DNA from: RGIG1752 sp045650425
GTDB lineage: Bacteria > Bacillota_I > Bacilli_A > RF39 > UBA660
Length of the DNA stretch: 23,681 bases
Assembly: GCA_045650425.1 (NCBI GenBank)
Contig: JAZRRD010000104.1
Coordinates: 1 to 23,681, forward strand
Reading direction: 5' to 3'
Positions 15,107 through 21,691 of the stretch are shown piece by piece. The notes beneath the pieces are model-generated. The model saw nothing but the letters and a program-made list of their open reading frames with translations, made no database searches and was not told the origin of the DNA. The number at the start of each line of letters is the position of its first letter. Position 1 is the stretch's first letter. The position numbers and the translations under genes are program-made.

Positions 15107-16342
15107 ATGAGTATAAAATATAAAAGTTCGTTATCAGTTGTAGCGTTGTTAATTGCATGTTGTCTTGGACTAATATTTATGTACTATCTTTATGACAAAA
15201 ATACTGATGTCCCTTACGAAGTTGTACAAAGTGAAAATTTGTCAATCAATTATTTAGGTAATAGTAATATTATTATAAATAATGGTGAAATGGAGCTTAA
15301 ATTTTCAATAACTAATAATTCAGATAAAGATATTATATATACGATTAATGCAGAGGATATTAATAATTTTAATGAGAACGTGAAATTAAGTTTAATTAAT
15401 GAGAATAATATATTTAATATAGAACCAACAGAAAAATCTGAAAAAATATTGCTTGATAATAACCAAATCGGAGCTAGAGAGACAGTAAATTTTACTTTAA
15501 AAGTTTCAAATGAGTCAGATGACAATTTTAGTTTTGATATATTAGTTAATGAGGTTGCTAATAGTGTAGAAACGTTTGCAAAAACCATTTTAAAACAAAA
15601 TGAGATAAAAAAAATAAGCACTAGCATTGCTAATGAAGTTTCTACAAATGATGAAGGTTTAATTAGTAATACTGATGAAAACGGAACAACTTATTATTTT
15701 AGAGGAAATGTATTAAATAACTACGTATCATTTGCAGATTTGACTTGGAGGATAGTTAGAATTAATGGTGATGGAACTGTACGTTTGATTTTAAATGAAA
15801 ACTTATCTTCAGTTCAAAAATATACATCTAACTCTGAAAATTTTAGTTATGATGGTTCTGATATAGAAAATTTTTTAGAAGAATGGTATGGTTTGTATTT
15901 AAATAATTATGCTAGTTATATAGCAATGGGGAAGTTTTGTAATGATTTAAATATACCTGAAGGTAGCGAGTATTATAATTCTTATACAAGAATAATGACG
16001 GATAAAATACCTAATTTTAGTTGTCTAGGAGAAAGAATAGATTCTAATATAGGTTTAATTACTATTGATGAAGTTATATATGCAGGAGCAAATATTAAAG
16101 ACGCAAACGAATCTTTTTATTTATATAATAAGGACTCTTCATCTTTTTGGACAATGTCTGCTGCTAAATATCGTAATAGCAATTATTATCCATTTATCGT
16201 TAGAGAAAATGGTAAAGTAACTCATGATATTAGCGCAAACTTAAATAGAGGAGTAAGACCTGTAATTAATTTAAATAGTGAAGTAGTAGTTAACGGCACA
16301 GGAACTGTAGATGACCCTTATAAATTAAAAGATGTAAAATAA
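15107..16342 (+). CDS. Membrane-anchored surface protein with DUF6273-type C-terminal domain
   Basis: A 411-residue protein with an N-terminal transmembrane or signal segment (about residues 10-30) and an otherwise extracellular body. Residues of about 45-150 look like a beta-sandwich (ELKFSITNNSDKDIIYTIN, then RETVNFTLKVSNES). A linker with TFAKTILKQNEIKK leads to NGTTYYFRGNVLNNYVSF and LTWRIVRINGDGTVRLIL. The C-terminus has SSFWTMSAAKYRN and GVRPVINLNSEVVVNGTGTVDDPYKL. This last pattern is widespread in gut-Firmicute surface proteins annotated DUF6273; no biochemical role is established. It is monocistronic with its own strong promoter and a bidirectional terminator. It shares the C-terminal signature with the broken gene at 7756-8477. 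Confidence 0.85.
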   Translation: MSIKYKSSLSVVALLIACCLGLIFMYYLYDKNTDVPYEVVQSENLSINYLGNSNIIINNGEMELKFSITNNSDKDIIYTINAEDINNFNENVKLSLINENNIFNIEPTEKSEKILLDNNQIGARETVNFTLKVSNESDDNFSFDILVNEVANSVETFAKTILKQNEIKKISTSIANEVSTNDEGLISNTDENGTTYYFRGNVLNNYVSFADLTWRIVRINGDGTVRLILNENLSSVQKYTSNSENFSYDGSDIENFLEEWYGLYLNNYASYIAMGKFCNDLNIPEGSEYYNSYTRIMTDKIPNFSCLGERIDSNIGLITIDEVIYAGANIKDANESFYLYNKDSSSFWTMSAAKYRNSNYYPFIVRENGKVTHDISANLNRGVRPVINLNSEVVVNGTGTVDDPYKLKDVK

Positions 16343-16378
16343 AAAGGCTTAATTGATTTCAATTAAGTCTTTATTTTA
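16341..16378. terminator. Bidirectional terminator between convergent genes
   Basis: Stem GGCTTAATTG (16346-16355) with CAATTAAGTC (16360-16369), loop ATTT, flanked by AAAAA on the left and TTTATTTT on the right. It serves the plus-strand surface protein gene and the minus-strand transglutaminase-like gene, whose stop codon it nearly touches. Confidence 0.8.
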
Positions 16379-17324
16379 ATTCAATATAAATACTTTTATC
16401 ATAATTGTGTTCTTCAATTTTTACTTCGCCAGAATCTGCCTCAGCCATTTCTTCATTATTAACTAGAAAGTATTTATGGTATAAATAGTCTTTGTTATCT
16501 TTACTAACTGGATCGTCCCATGTTAGATCGATGTGCACCCAGTTATCTTCAAATTTAACTGCATTCCAAACATGCCCTGTTGATTCATAACTTATTTCTT
16601 CTGGTGTAGTTGCTATTTTAAAATTATCATATCCCATTTTTGATAAGAATATTGCCATTGTATCAGCGTAACCGTTACATGTTGCTATTCCTTCTAAAAG
16701 AGCTCCTGTTGCTTTATATGATTCGTGTTTACTTTCGCCATCTTCGTTTCTTTTAATATCATATTTAGTATTATTTATAATATAATCATGTATTGCTTTT
16801 ATTTTTTCATAATCATCCATTTCACTTTTTAATTCAGAAGCTATAATTTCATTTACTTTTTGATTAATATTAGCTATTTCCTCATCATTGTATAAATATG
16901 TGATATTTAAAGTGATTTCTCCCGATTCACTAATAATGGTTTTAATATTAGTAAAACTATTATATGGATGAACAAAATTATTTAGATGTGTTAATAAAAG
17001 TGCATTATCGCTAATATGTTCAATATCTTGGATACAATCTTTATATTCTGAGGGACAATAAAAGGTATATTGACTTTGTTTATTATTAATCGTTTCATAT
17101 ATGTTTCCGATTAATTCATTATAGCTCAAAGGAATCTGATTTTTGCTTATATCAAAAAATTTATAATTATAATTTTTTGTGTATTCGTTTCCTTGTAAAT
17201 TTTGAACTTTAAAATTTTGACTAACGACATTTGCTAAAAAGTCACTAACTTTATTACTAAAAATAATTGTTATTAATATGATTACGCAACAAACTGCTAT
17301 AAACTTATTATTGTTATTTTTCAT
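16371..17324 (-). CDS. Membrane-anchored transglutaminase-like (cysteine protease fold) protein
   Basis: A 317-residue protein with one N-terminal transmembrane helix (about residues 7-25) and an extracellular transglutaminase-core domain. The triad appears in family contexts: Cys216 in GIATCNGYADTMAIFLSKMGY, then His in GHVWNAVKFEDNW and Asp in HIDLTWDDP. Upstream, DYEKIKAIHDYIINNTKYD is the usual helix before the core. Such domains act as proteases, peptide cyclases or cross-linkers at the cell wall; the substrate here cannot be told. The start at 17324 is chosen because GGTG lies just before it; longer in-frame starts reach back into the rpsT terminator. It lies 48 bases after rpsT with no clear promoter of its own, so it may depend on read-through. 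Confidence 0.87.
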   Translation of the reverse strand: MKNNNNKFIAVCCVIILITIIFSNKVSDFLANVVSQNFKVQNLQGNEYTKNYNYKFFDISKNQIPLSYNELIGNIYETINNKQSQYTFYCPSEYKDCIQDIEHISDNALLLTHLNNFVHPYNSFTNIKTIISESGEITLNITYLYNDEEIANINQKVNEIIASELKSEMDDYEKIKAIHDYIINNTKYDIKRNEDGESKHESYKATGALLEGIATCNGYADTMAIFLSKMGYDNFKIATTPEEISYESTGHVWNAVKFEDNWVHIDLTWDDPVSKDNKDYLYHKYFLVNNEEMAEADSGEVKIEEHNYDKSIYIELK

Positions 17325-17350
17325 TATGTTCACCATATTCATTTTATCAT

Positions 17351-17381
17351 TAAAAAATGAAGTAAACAATTATTACTTCAT
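17351..17381 (-). terminator. Terminator of rpsT
   Basis: On the minus strand, ATGAAGTA (17381-17374) pairs with TACTTCAT (17364-17357), followed by a T run. The left arm includes the last codons and stop of rpsT. It may only partly terminate, because the next gene begins close by. Confidence 0.7.
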
Positions 17382-17636
17382 ATTTTTAACTTTTAAATTT
17401 AATCTTGCTTTTTGACGATCAGCAGTATTACTCTTCATTAAACCTTTAGAAACAGCTTGATCAACATTTTTTTGAATATCTTTGAATTTTGCACTCGCAG
17501 TTTCTTTATCTCCAGCTGCAATTGCTTTTTCGCAATTCTTAATTAAATTTTTGATTCTAGCTTTAATTTCATGATTATTTTCAGTTTTCTTAGCTATTAC
17601 TTTTACAGCCTTTTTTGAGCTTTTAATATTTGGCAT
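17373..17636 (-). CDS. rpsT: 30S ribosomal protein S20
   Basis: An 87-residue, strongly basic small-subunit protein that binds 16S rRNA. The N-terminus MPNIKSSKKAVKVIAKK and the C-terminal NTADRQKARLNLKVK are family hallmarks, and the body is predicted helical as in other S20 proteins. GGAAGGAG lies seven bases before the ATG. It is divergent from gpr, with the two promoters in the 100-base gap. The rpsT-gpr-spoIIP neighbourhood is the same as in Bacillus. Confidence 0.96.
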   Translation of the reverse strand: MPNIKSSKKAVKVIAKKTENNHEIKARIKNLIKNCEKAIAAGDKETASAKFKDIQKNVDQAVSKGLMKSNTADRQKARLNLKVKNMK

Positions 17637-17666
17637 ATTTATCTCCTTCCTGTAAATTCATTAATA

Positions 17667-17695
17667 ATTTTATCAAAAATATCTGTTTTTTGCAA
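17667..17695 (-). promoter_or_regulatory. Sigma-A promoter of rpsT
   Basis: On the minus strand, -35 TTGCAA (17695-17690), 17-nt spacer, -10 TAAAAT (17672-17667) with TGn before it (extended -10). It lies about 30 bases upstream of the rpsT start codon. Confidence 0.7.
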
Positions 17696-17721
17696 TATTA
17701 AATACTATTTTTTACATAATA
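17693..17721 (+). promoter_or_regulatory. Possible SigG/SigF-type (forespore) promoter of gpr
   Basis: -10-like CATAATA (17715-17721) agrees with the forespore CATnnTA pattern. A -35-like CAATA (17693-17697) lies 17 nt upstream and differs from GHATR at its first base. No good sigma-A promoter faces gpr. Bacillus gpr is transcribed in the forespore, which agrees. Overlap with the rpsT -35 region on the other strand is noted. Confidence 0.45.
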
Positions 17722-17736
17722 ATAAAGGTGAAGGAA

Positions 17737-18429
17737 ATGAATGAACAATATTTTATAGAAAGTGCTGTTTTAAATAAAGATGATTTAAGATTAAAAAGTA
17801 AAAGAAAAAATGACGAGATAGAGACATATTGTTATGACCAAAAAAACGAAAAAGACTATAGAATTATATTTTTTAATACAATAAATAATGGTTTATATAA
17901 AGAATTAATTAAATCTCTAAATATTTTTATTGAAAAATATAATGTAAATAAAACTTTAATAATAGGCCTTGGAAATTCTTTAGTAGTTGGCGATTCTTTA
18001 GGGCCTAAGACTACGAGTAAAATTATTGCTACTAATCAATATAATGACTTTTTAACAATTCCAAAAATAGCATTATTTAATCCTGAAGTAGTAGAAAGAA
18101 CTGGTATTATGTCATTTGATTTAATTAAATTAGTTGTCAAAGAGTTAAAACCAGATTGTATTATTATCATTGATTCTTTATGTACAACAAATATAAATAA
18201 TTTAAATAAATGTATTGAAATTAACGATTCTGGGATAATACCAGGGAGTTATCTAAAAGATAATAAAGAAATCAATTCTAAAACGTTTAATATTCCGGTT
18301 ATTTCATTAGGTGTTCCTTCAGTTTTTAAATTTGAAAAATATTATCTAGCTAGTAGTGACATTAATCAAAGTATTGAGGGATTAAGTGATTTAATAGCAA
18401 AAGTAATTAATAAATTATTTGTTCTCTAA
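17737..18429 (+). CDS. gpr: Germination protease GPR (spore endopeptidase, A25 family)
   Basis: A 230-residue member of the GPR family, which degrades small acid-soluble spore proteins when spores germinate. The family core is clear: TLIIGLGNSLVVGDSLGPKTTSKI, then NPEVVERTGIMSFDLIK and IIIIDSLCTTNINNLNKCIEINDSGIIPGSY, ending with NIPVISLGVPSVF. The two acidic residues linked to activity in Bacillus GPR correspond to Asp86 (GDSLGP) and Asp146 (IIDSL). It is well short of the roughly 370 residues of Bacillus GPR, with a reduced N-terminal region and almost nothing after the core. The pro-region processing motif (RTDLAVE in Bacillus) is not conserved; NKDDLRLKS lies in its place. The ATG 17737 follows AAAGGTGAAGG. 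It lies directly upstream of spoIIP, as in Bacillus. Confidence 0.87.
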   Translation: MNEQYFIESAVLNKDDLRLKSKRKNDEIETYCYDQKNEKDYRIIFFNTINNGLYKELIKSLNIFIEKYNVNKTLIIGLGNSLVVGDSLGPKTTSKIIATNQYNDFLTIPKIALFNPEVVERTGIMSFDLIKLVVKELKPDCIIIIDSLCTTNINNLNKCIEINDSGIIPGSYLKDNKEINSKTFNIPVISLGVPSVFKFEKYYLASSDINQSIEGLSDLIAKVINKLFVL

Positions 18430-18474
18430 TTTGACAATTTTCTTATCTAATTATCTCTATAATTTTAATAGGAT

Positions 18475-19419
18475 GTGATTAAAATAAAAAAGAGATTTAA
18501 GGCTGGTAAAAAGCATGTTTTGATAAGAAAGATTTTTTTGTTTTTATTATTCTTTATAATTAGTATATTTTTAGGAAGTAAGATCATCAATAAATTTGTT
18601 AATGAAAAAGTTACTGAAGATATAATTATGAATTATTTGTTGGGAACAAATTATTTAAAACTAGCAGATTTATATGATTTAAACAGTAAATATAATTTCT
18701 TTTATTATGCTTTAGGTGTCGAAAAAAAGATTGATTTGGATGAAGAAAACGAACCGGTTTCTGATGATTATTTAGAAGATCCAAATCCCATAATTGTAGA
18801 AGAACCTATAGTATATATATATAATACACATCAATCTGAAGAGTATCAAAAAGATTTTTTAGAGCCATATAGTATTAAACCTACTGTAATGTTAGCTAGC
18901 TATATGTTAAGAGAAAGATTAAACGATTTAGGGATACCTTCGATAGTTGAAACCAATGAAGTAAAAAAAGTATTAAATAAAAATGGATGGAAATATGGAA
19001 AAAGTTATCGAGTTAGTAGAACTTTTTTAGAAGAGGCCAAAAAACAAAATCCAACTTTAGAAATTTTTATTGATTTACATCGAGACGCCGGAACTCATAA
19101 AAGTACGACGATAGAAATAAATAATAAAAATTATGCAAAAATTTTATTCGTCGTTGGAGAAGAACATGATAATTATCAAATTAATTTAAGCAATGCTAAC
19201 GCCTTTAATGAAATCATTAAAAGTAAGGCAGAAAAATTATCAAGAGGGCTTTTGCAAAAAAGTGGGCCGGGGGTTAATGGTGTTTATAATCAAGACTTTG
19301 ATGAAAATGTATTTCTAATAGAAATAGGTGGTCAATATAATAGTATAGATGAAGTAAAAAATACTATTGAAGTATTAGCTGATGCTATTTTTGAGTATAA
19401 AGAGGGGTTATATGACTAA
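18475..19419 (+). CDS. spoIIP: Stage II sporulation protein P (SpoIIP), peptidoglycan amidase/endopeptidase
   Basis: A 314-residue membrane-anchored cell-wall hydrolase which, with SpoIID and SpoIIM, thins septal peptidoglycan and drives engulfment. One transmembrane helix (about residues 18-40) precedes the extracytoplasmic part. The amidase-3-like domain shows IYNTHQSEEY (His119), IDLHRDAG (His202) and VFLIEIGGQYNS (Glu283), matching the zinc and catalytic residues of the family. The longest start is GTG 18475, but only two bases separate it from AGG. The run GGATGTGATT (18471-18480) looks like a near-complete ribosome site and points to ATA 18484 instead. It lies about 50 bases after gpr, and its end overlaps the next gene by eight bases. 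Confidence 0.93.
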   Translation: MIKIKKRFKAGKKHVLIRKIFLFLLFFIISIFLGSKIINKFVNEKVTEDIIMNYLLGTNYLKLADLYDLNSKYNFFYYALGVEKKIDLDEENEPVSDDYLEDPNPIIVEEPIVYIYNTHQSEEYQKDFLEPYSIKPTVMLASYMLRERLNDLGIPSIVETNEVKKVLNKNGWKYGKSYRVSRTFLEEAKKQNPTLEIFIDLHRDAGTHKSTTIEINNKNYAKILFVVGEEHDNYQINLSNANAFNEIIKSKAEKLSRGLLQKSGPGVNGVYNQDFDENVFLIEIGGQYNSIDEVKNTIEVLADAIFEYKEGLYD

Positions 19420-19738
19420 AAAGAAAACTAATTGGGTTATGCTTTTTTTAAAAATTTCACTTGTCTGTTTCTTGTTAGTATATTTTTTGATGGAAAATGG
19501 ATATTATGATAAAAAGAAAGCTTTGGAAGTTAGCTTGACAGAAGAAAATATTAGAAAGTTTGAACAAGATGTTAAAAACAATAAAATAATAGATATTTCA
19601 AATTATAAAATTGAAGAAGAAAAAAATTATTCTAATTCAATAAGCAAATGGGGTCAAAAGTTTACTGACTCTTTTGGAAAAGTTATCATAAAAGGTGCAG
19701 GTGGAGTGGTTGACGCTTTAAAAAGTTTATTCTGGTAA
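19412..19738 (+). CDS. Small membrane protein of unknown function, overlapping spoIIP
   Basis: A 108-residue protein I do not recognise. A basic N-terminus (MTKKKTN) is followed by one transmembrane helix (about residues 9-28), then about 80 residues predicted outside the membrane. This part has a charged helical stretch (LTEENIRKFEQDVKNNKIID) and a C-terminal segment (KWGQKFTDSFGKVIIKGAGG...) that looks amphipathic. No catalytic motif is seen. The ATG 19412 follows GAGGGG inside the spoIIP end, and the eight-base overlap implies coupled translation, so it is probably made during sporulation along with SpoIIP. A partner or accessory of the engulfment machinery is an inference from position and topology only. 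Confidence 0.8.
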   Translation: MTKKKTNWVMLFLKISLVCFLLVYFLMENGYYDKKKALEVSLTEENIRKFEQDVKNNKIIDISNYKIEEEKNYSNSISKWGQKFTDSFGKVIIKGAGGVVDALKSLFW

Positions 19739-19780
19739 TTATATAAGATATAATGTATAATTTTAATAGAGGTGAGTAGA

Positions 19781-20914
19781 ATGAAAAAATCAGATAAAAT
19801 GGACATTAATACTAATGAATTAAATGATGTAATAAGTCTGTCTAAAAAAATATTAAATGTTTTATATATTGTTTTAATAGGCTCTATAGTTCTAGCATCA
19901 TTATTTTTAGTTAAATATTTAGGTATTTTAAAATTTGTATTAGGGATATTAAAGGTTATATCTCCATTATTTATAGGATTTGTTATTGCCTGGTTATTTA
20001 ATCCGCTAGTATGTAAATTAAAAGAAAAAGGACTATCTAAAATATTAAGTGCAATTATTGTTTATTTAGTATTTCTTATTTGTTTAATTTTATTTATTAG
20101 AGTATTTATACCAGTTTTATATAATCAGATTAATGATTTGGTAGCAGCTGTACCAGGCATATTTAGTAAAGTTGAAGTATTTATTAATGATTTAGTTAGT
20201 CAATTTAATTTAGAAAACTTTAATTTAATTAATGTTAAAGATAATATGATGAACTCTATAGAGACACAATTATTAGGTTTTATGAATGATCTTCCAAACA
20301 TTGTGATAAATCTAATAGTTAATTTATTCTCAGGATTAGGTATTGTATTACTAGGCTTAGTTGTAGGTTTATATATGTTATTTGATTTTGAGTCAATTAC
20401 TGGTCATTTACTTAAAATGGTACCAAAAAAGAACAGATATGAGGTAAGTACATTAATCACTAATATTGGAGCAGAAGTAAGAAAAACTGTTAACGGTACA
20501 CTTTTAGTGGCGTTAATGGTGTTTATAACAGATTCAATAGGTTTTAGTATTGTTGGTTTAAAAGCTCCAGTATTATTTGGGTTATTTTGTGGTTTAACAG
20601 ATTTAATTCCGTATATTGGGCCATATATTGGTGGAGCCGCTGCAGTAGTTGTAGGTTTTAGTCAAGGTAGTGTTATTGGAATATCAGTATTAATTATTTG
20701 TATCATTGTTCAATTAGTTGAAAGTTATATTTTACAACCGGTTGTAATGAGTAAAGCGATGCAGTTACATCCGGTTACTATAATCGTAGGATTATTAATA
20801 TTTGGATATTTCTTTGGAATATTAGGAATGATAGTTGCTACACCTTGCTTAGCGCTTATGAAAGTTTTAGCAAGGTTTATAAGAAATAAATATGGATTGT
20901 TTATTGAAAAATAA
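19781..20914 (+). CDS. AI-2E family transporter (UPF0118/PF01594 permease)
   Basis: A 377-residue integral membrane protein with about eight hydrophobic segments. The N-terminal pair (about residues 22-75) leads into VISPLFIGFVIAWLFNPLV, a family signature. A large amphipathic middle part (about 110-165) follows, and the C-terminal group contains GLFCGLTDLIPYIGPYIGGAAAVVVGFSQG and SYILQPVVMSKAMQLHPVTII, also family hallmarks. The family includes transporters such as TqsA and the sporulation-associated YtvI; substrate cannot be assigned here. ATG 19781 is preferred over an in-frame upstream codon because GAGGTGAG precedes it. It lies 42 bases after the spoIIP-coupled gene; TATAAT-like bases lie in the gap but with no matching -35. 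Confidence 0.9.
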   Translation: MKKSDKMDINTNELNDVISLSKKILNVLYIVLIGSIVLASLFLVKYLGILKFVLGILKVISPLFIGFVIAWLFNPLVCKLKEKGLSKILSAIIVYLVFLICLILFIRVFIPVLYNQINDLVAAVPGIFSKVEVFINDLVSQFNLENFNLINVKDNMMNSIETQLLGFMNDLPNIVINLIVNLFSGLGIVLLGLVVGLYMLFDFESITGHLLKMVPKKNRYEVSTLITNIGAEVRKTVNGTLLVALMVFITDSIGFSIVGLKAPVLFGLFCGLTDLIPYIGPYIGGAAAVVVGFSQGSVIGISVLIICIIVQLVESYILQPVVMSKAMQLHPVTIIVGLLIFGYFFGILGMIVATPCLALMKVLARFIRNKYGLFIEK

Positions 20915-20925
20915 TAAAAAACTAT

Positions 20926-20953
20926 TTGAATTCAAGAAGTGTTTTGTTATAAT
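20926..20953 (+). promoter_or_regulatory. Sigma-A promoter of the T-box-alaS operon
   Basis: -35 TTGAAT (20926-20931), 16-nt spacer, -10 TATAAT (20948-20953) with TGn in front (extended -10). The transcript would begin near 20960, just before stem I of the T-box leader. Confidence 0.8.
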
Positions 20954-20959
20954 TAATTT

Positions 20960-21145
20960 GTTAATCGTTGATTAAAGATGGTTATTAAAGTTGTTCGTAG
21001 AGAGTTGATGGTTGGTGAAAATCAATAACAAAATTAATAATTTGCTACTTTAAGAGATTAAATCGGATAAGTCCGTTATAATAATTAAGTGAAAATAAGG
21101 ATGGTACCGCATATTTTGCTCCTTTGCAAAGTAGCGGTATTTTTT
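20960..21145 (+). ncRNA. T-box leader, alanine-specific (specifier GCU)
   Basis: Stem I closes with TTAAAG (20972-20977) and CTTTAA (21048-21053). The specifier GCU (Ala) at 21044-21046 is followed by A, as is typical. The distal part has AGAGAGTTGATGG and GGTGAA, fitting the stem I loops. Stem III is CGGA-TAAG-TCCG (21064-21075). The T-box sequence AAGGATGGTACCGC (about 21097-21110) carries UGGU (21102-21105) to pair with the tRNA-Ala ACCA end. A competing terminator (TACCGC 21105-21110 with GCGGTA 21134-21139, inner TTTGC/GCAAA, then TTTTTT) follows. Uncharged tRNA-Ala would allow transcription of the kinase-like gene and alaS. Confidence 0.93.
21105..21145 (+). terminator. T-box-controlled intrinsic terminator
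   Basis: Outer stem TACCGC (21105-21110)/GCGGTA (21134-21139) and inner stem TTTGC (21115-21119)/GCAAA (21126-21130), then six T. The left arm overlaps the T-box antiterminator bulge, so the two folds exclude each other. Confidence 0.9.
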
Positions 21146-21159
21146 GAGGAGGATAATAA

Positions 21160-21690
21160 ATGAAAATATTTTTAGTTGCTGGTAAAGCAGGAGCAGGAAA
21201 ACAAGAAGTTGCTAAATTCATCAAAGAGTTTTACATCTATCAAAAGAAAGATGCAGTTATTACAGAATATAGCAAATATCTAAAAGAGTATGCTAAGGAA
21301 ATGATTGGTTGGGATGGGCTTTCTGCTACTAAACCAAGAAAATTTTTACAAGATCTTGGGCTATATATTAGAAAAGATTTAAATATGCCTAATTTTTTTA
21401 CTGAAAGAATGTTAGAAGATTTAAAAGTTTATGATCGCGATTATGATGTTGCGGTTATCTGTGATGTTCGTTATCCAAATGAAATTAAAGATATTAAGAA
21501 TGTCTATGATGATGTTGTAACTATATTAGTGATTAATCAATTTAGAGGAAGTACATTAACTGTTGAAGAACAAATACATCCTTCTGAAGTAGCATTGGAT
21601 TCGTATGATGATTTTGATTATACAATTATTAATAATGATTTAAATACAGTAAAAAAAGAAATTTTTAGTTTTTTAGAAGGAATGAAGTAA
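21160..21690 (+). CDS. P-loop kinase-like protein (deoxynucleoside-monophosphate-kinase-type)
   Basis: A 176-residue cytoplasmic protein. The Walker A motif is at the N-terminus (VAGKAGAGKQE, residues about 6-16; GKAGAGK fits GxxGxGK). FLQDLGLYIRKDLNMPNFFTERML and VAVICDVRYPNEIKDI resemble phage-type dNMP kinases and related P-loop kinases, and VRYPNE is a motif of that group. Its substrate is not known. GAGGAGG precedes the ATG. It is the first gene after the alanine T-box and ends one base before alaS, so it is co-regulated with alanyl-tRNA charging. This is not a standard partner of alaS. Confidence 0.8.
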   Translation: MKIFLVAGKAGAGKQEVAKFIKEFYIYQKKDAVITEYSKYLKEYAKEMIGWDGLSATKPRKFLQDLGLYIRKDLNMPNFFTERMLEDLKVYDRDYDVAVICDVRYPNEIKDIKNVYDDVVTILVINQFRGSTLTVEEQIHPSEVALDSYDDFDYTIINNDLNTVKKEIFSFLEGMK

Positions 21691-21691
21691 G

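Noticed and set aside
15250..15627. Minus-strand frame of 125 codons within the surface protein gene
   Set aside because: Antisense shadow of a gene with a clear promoter, terminator and recognisable domains; product is hydrophobic low-complexity.
18431..18463. TTGACA followed by TATAAT before spoIIP
   Set aside because: The boxes are separated by 21 nt, too far for a normal sigma-A promoter, and the predicted start would fall on the ribosome site.
19741..19765. Repeated TATAAT-like bases before the AI-2E-type permease
   Set aside because: No acceptable -35 box at 16-18 nt; such bases are expected by chance in this composition.
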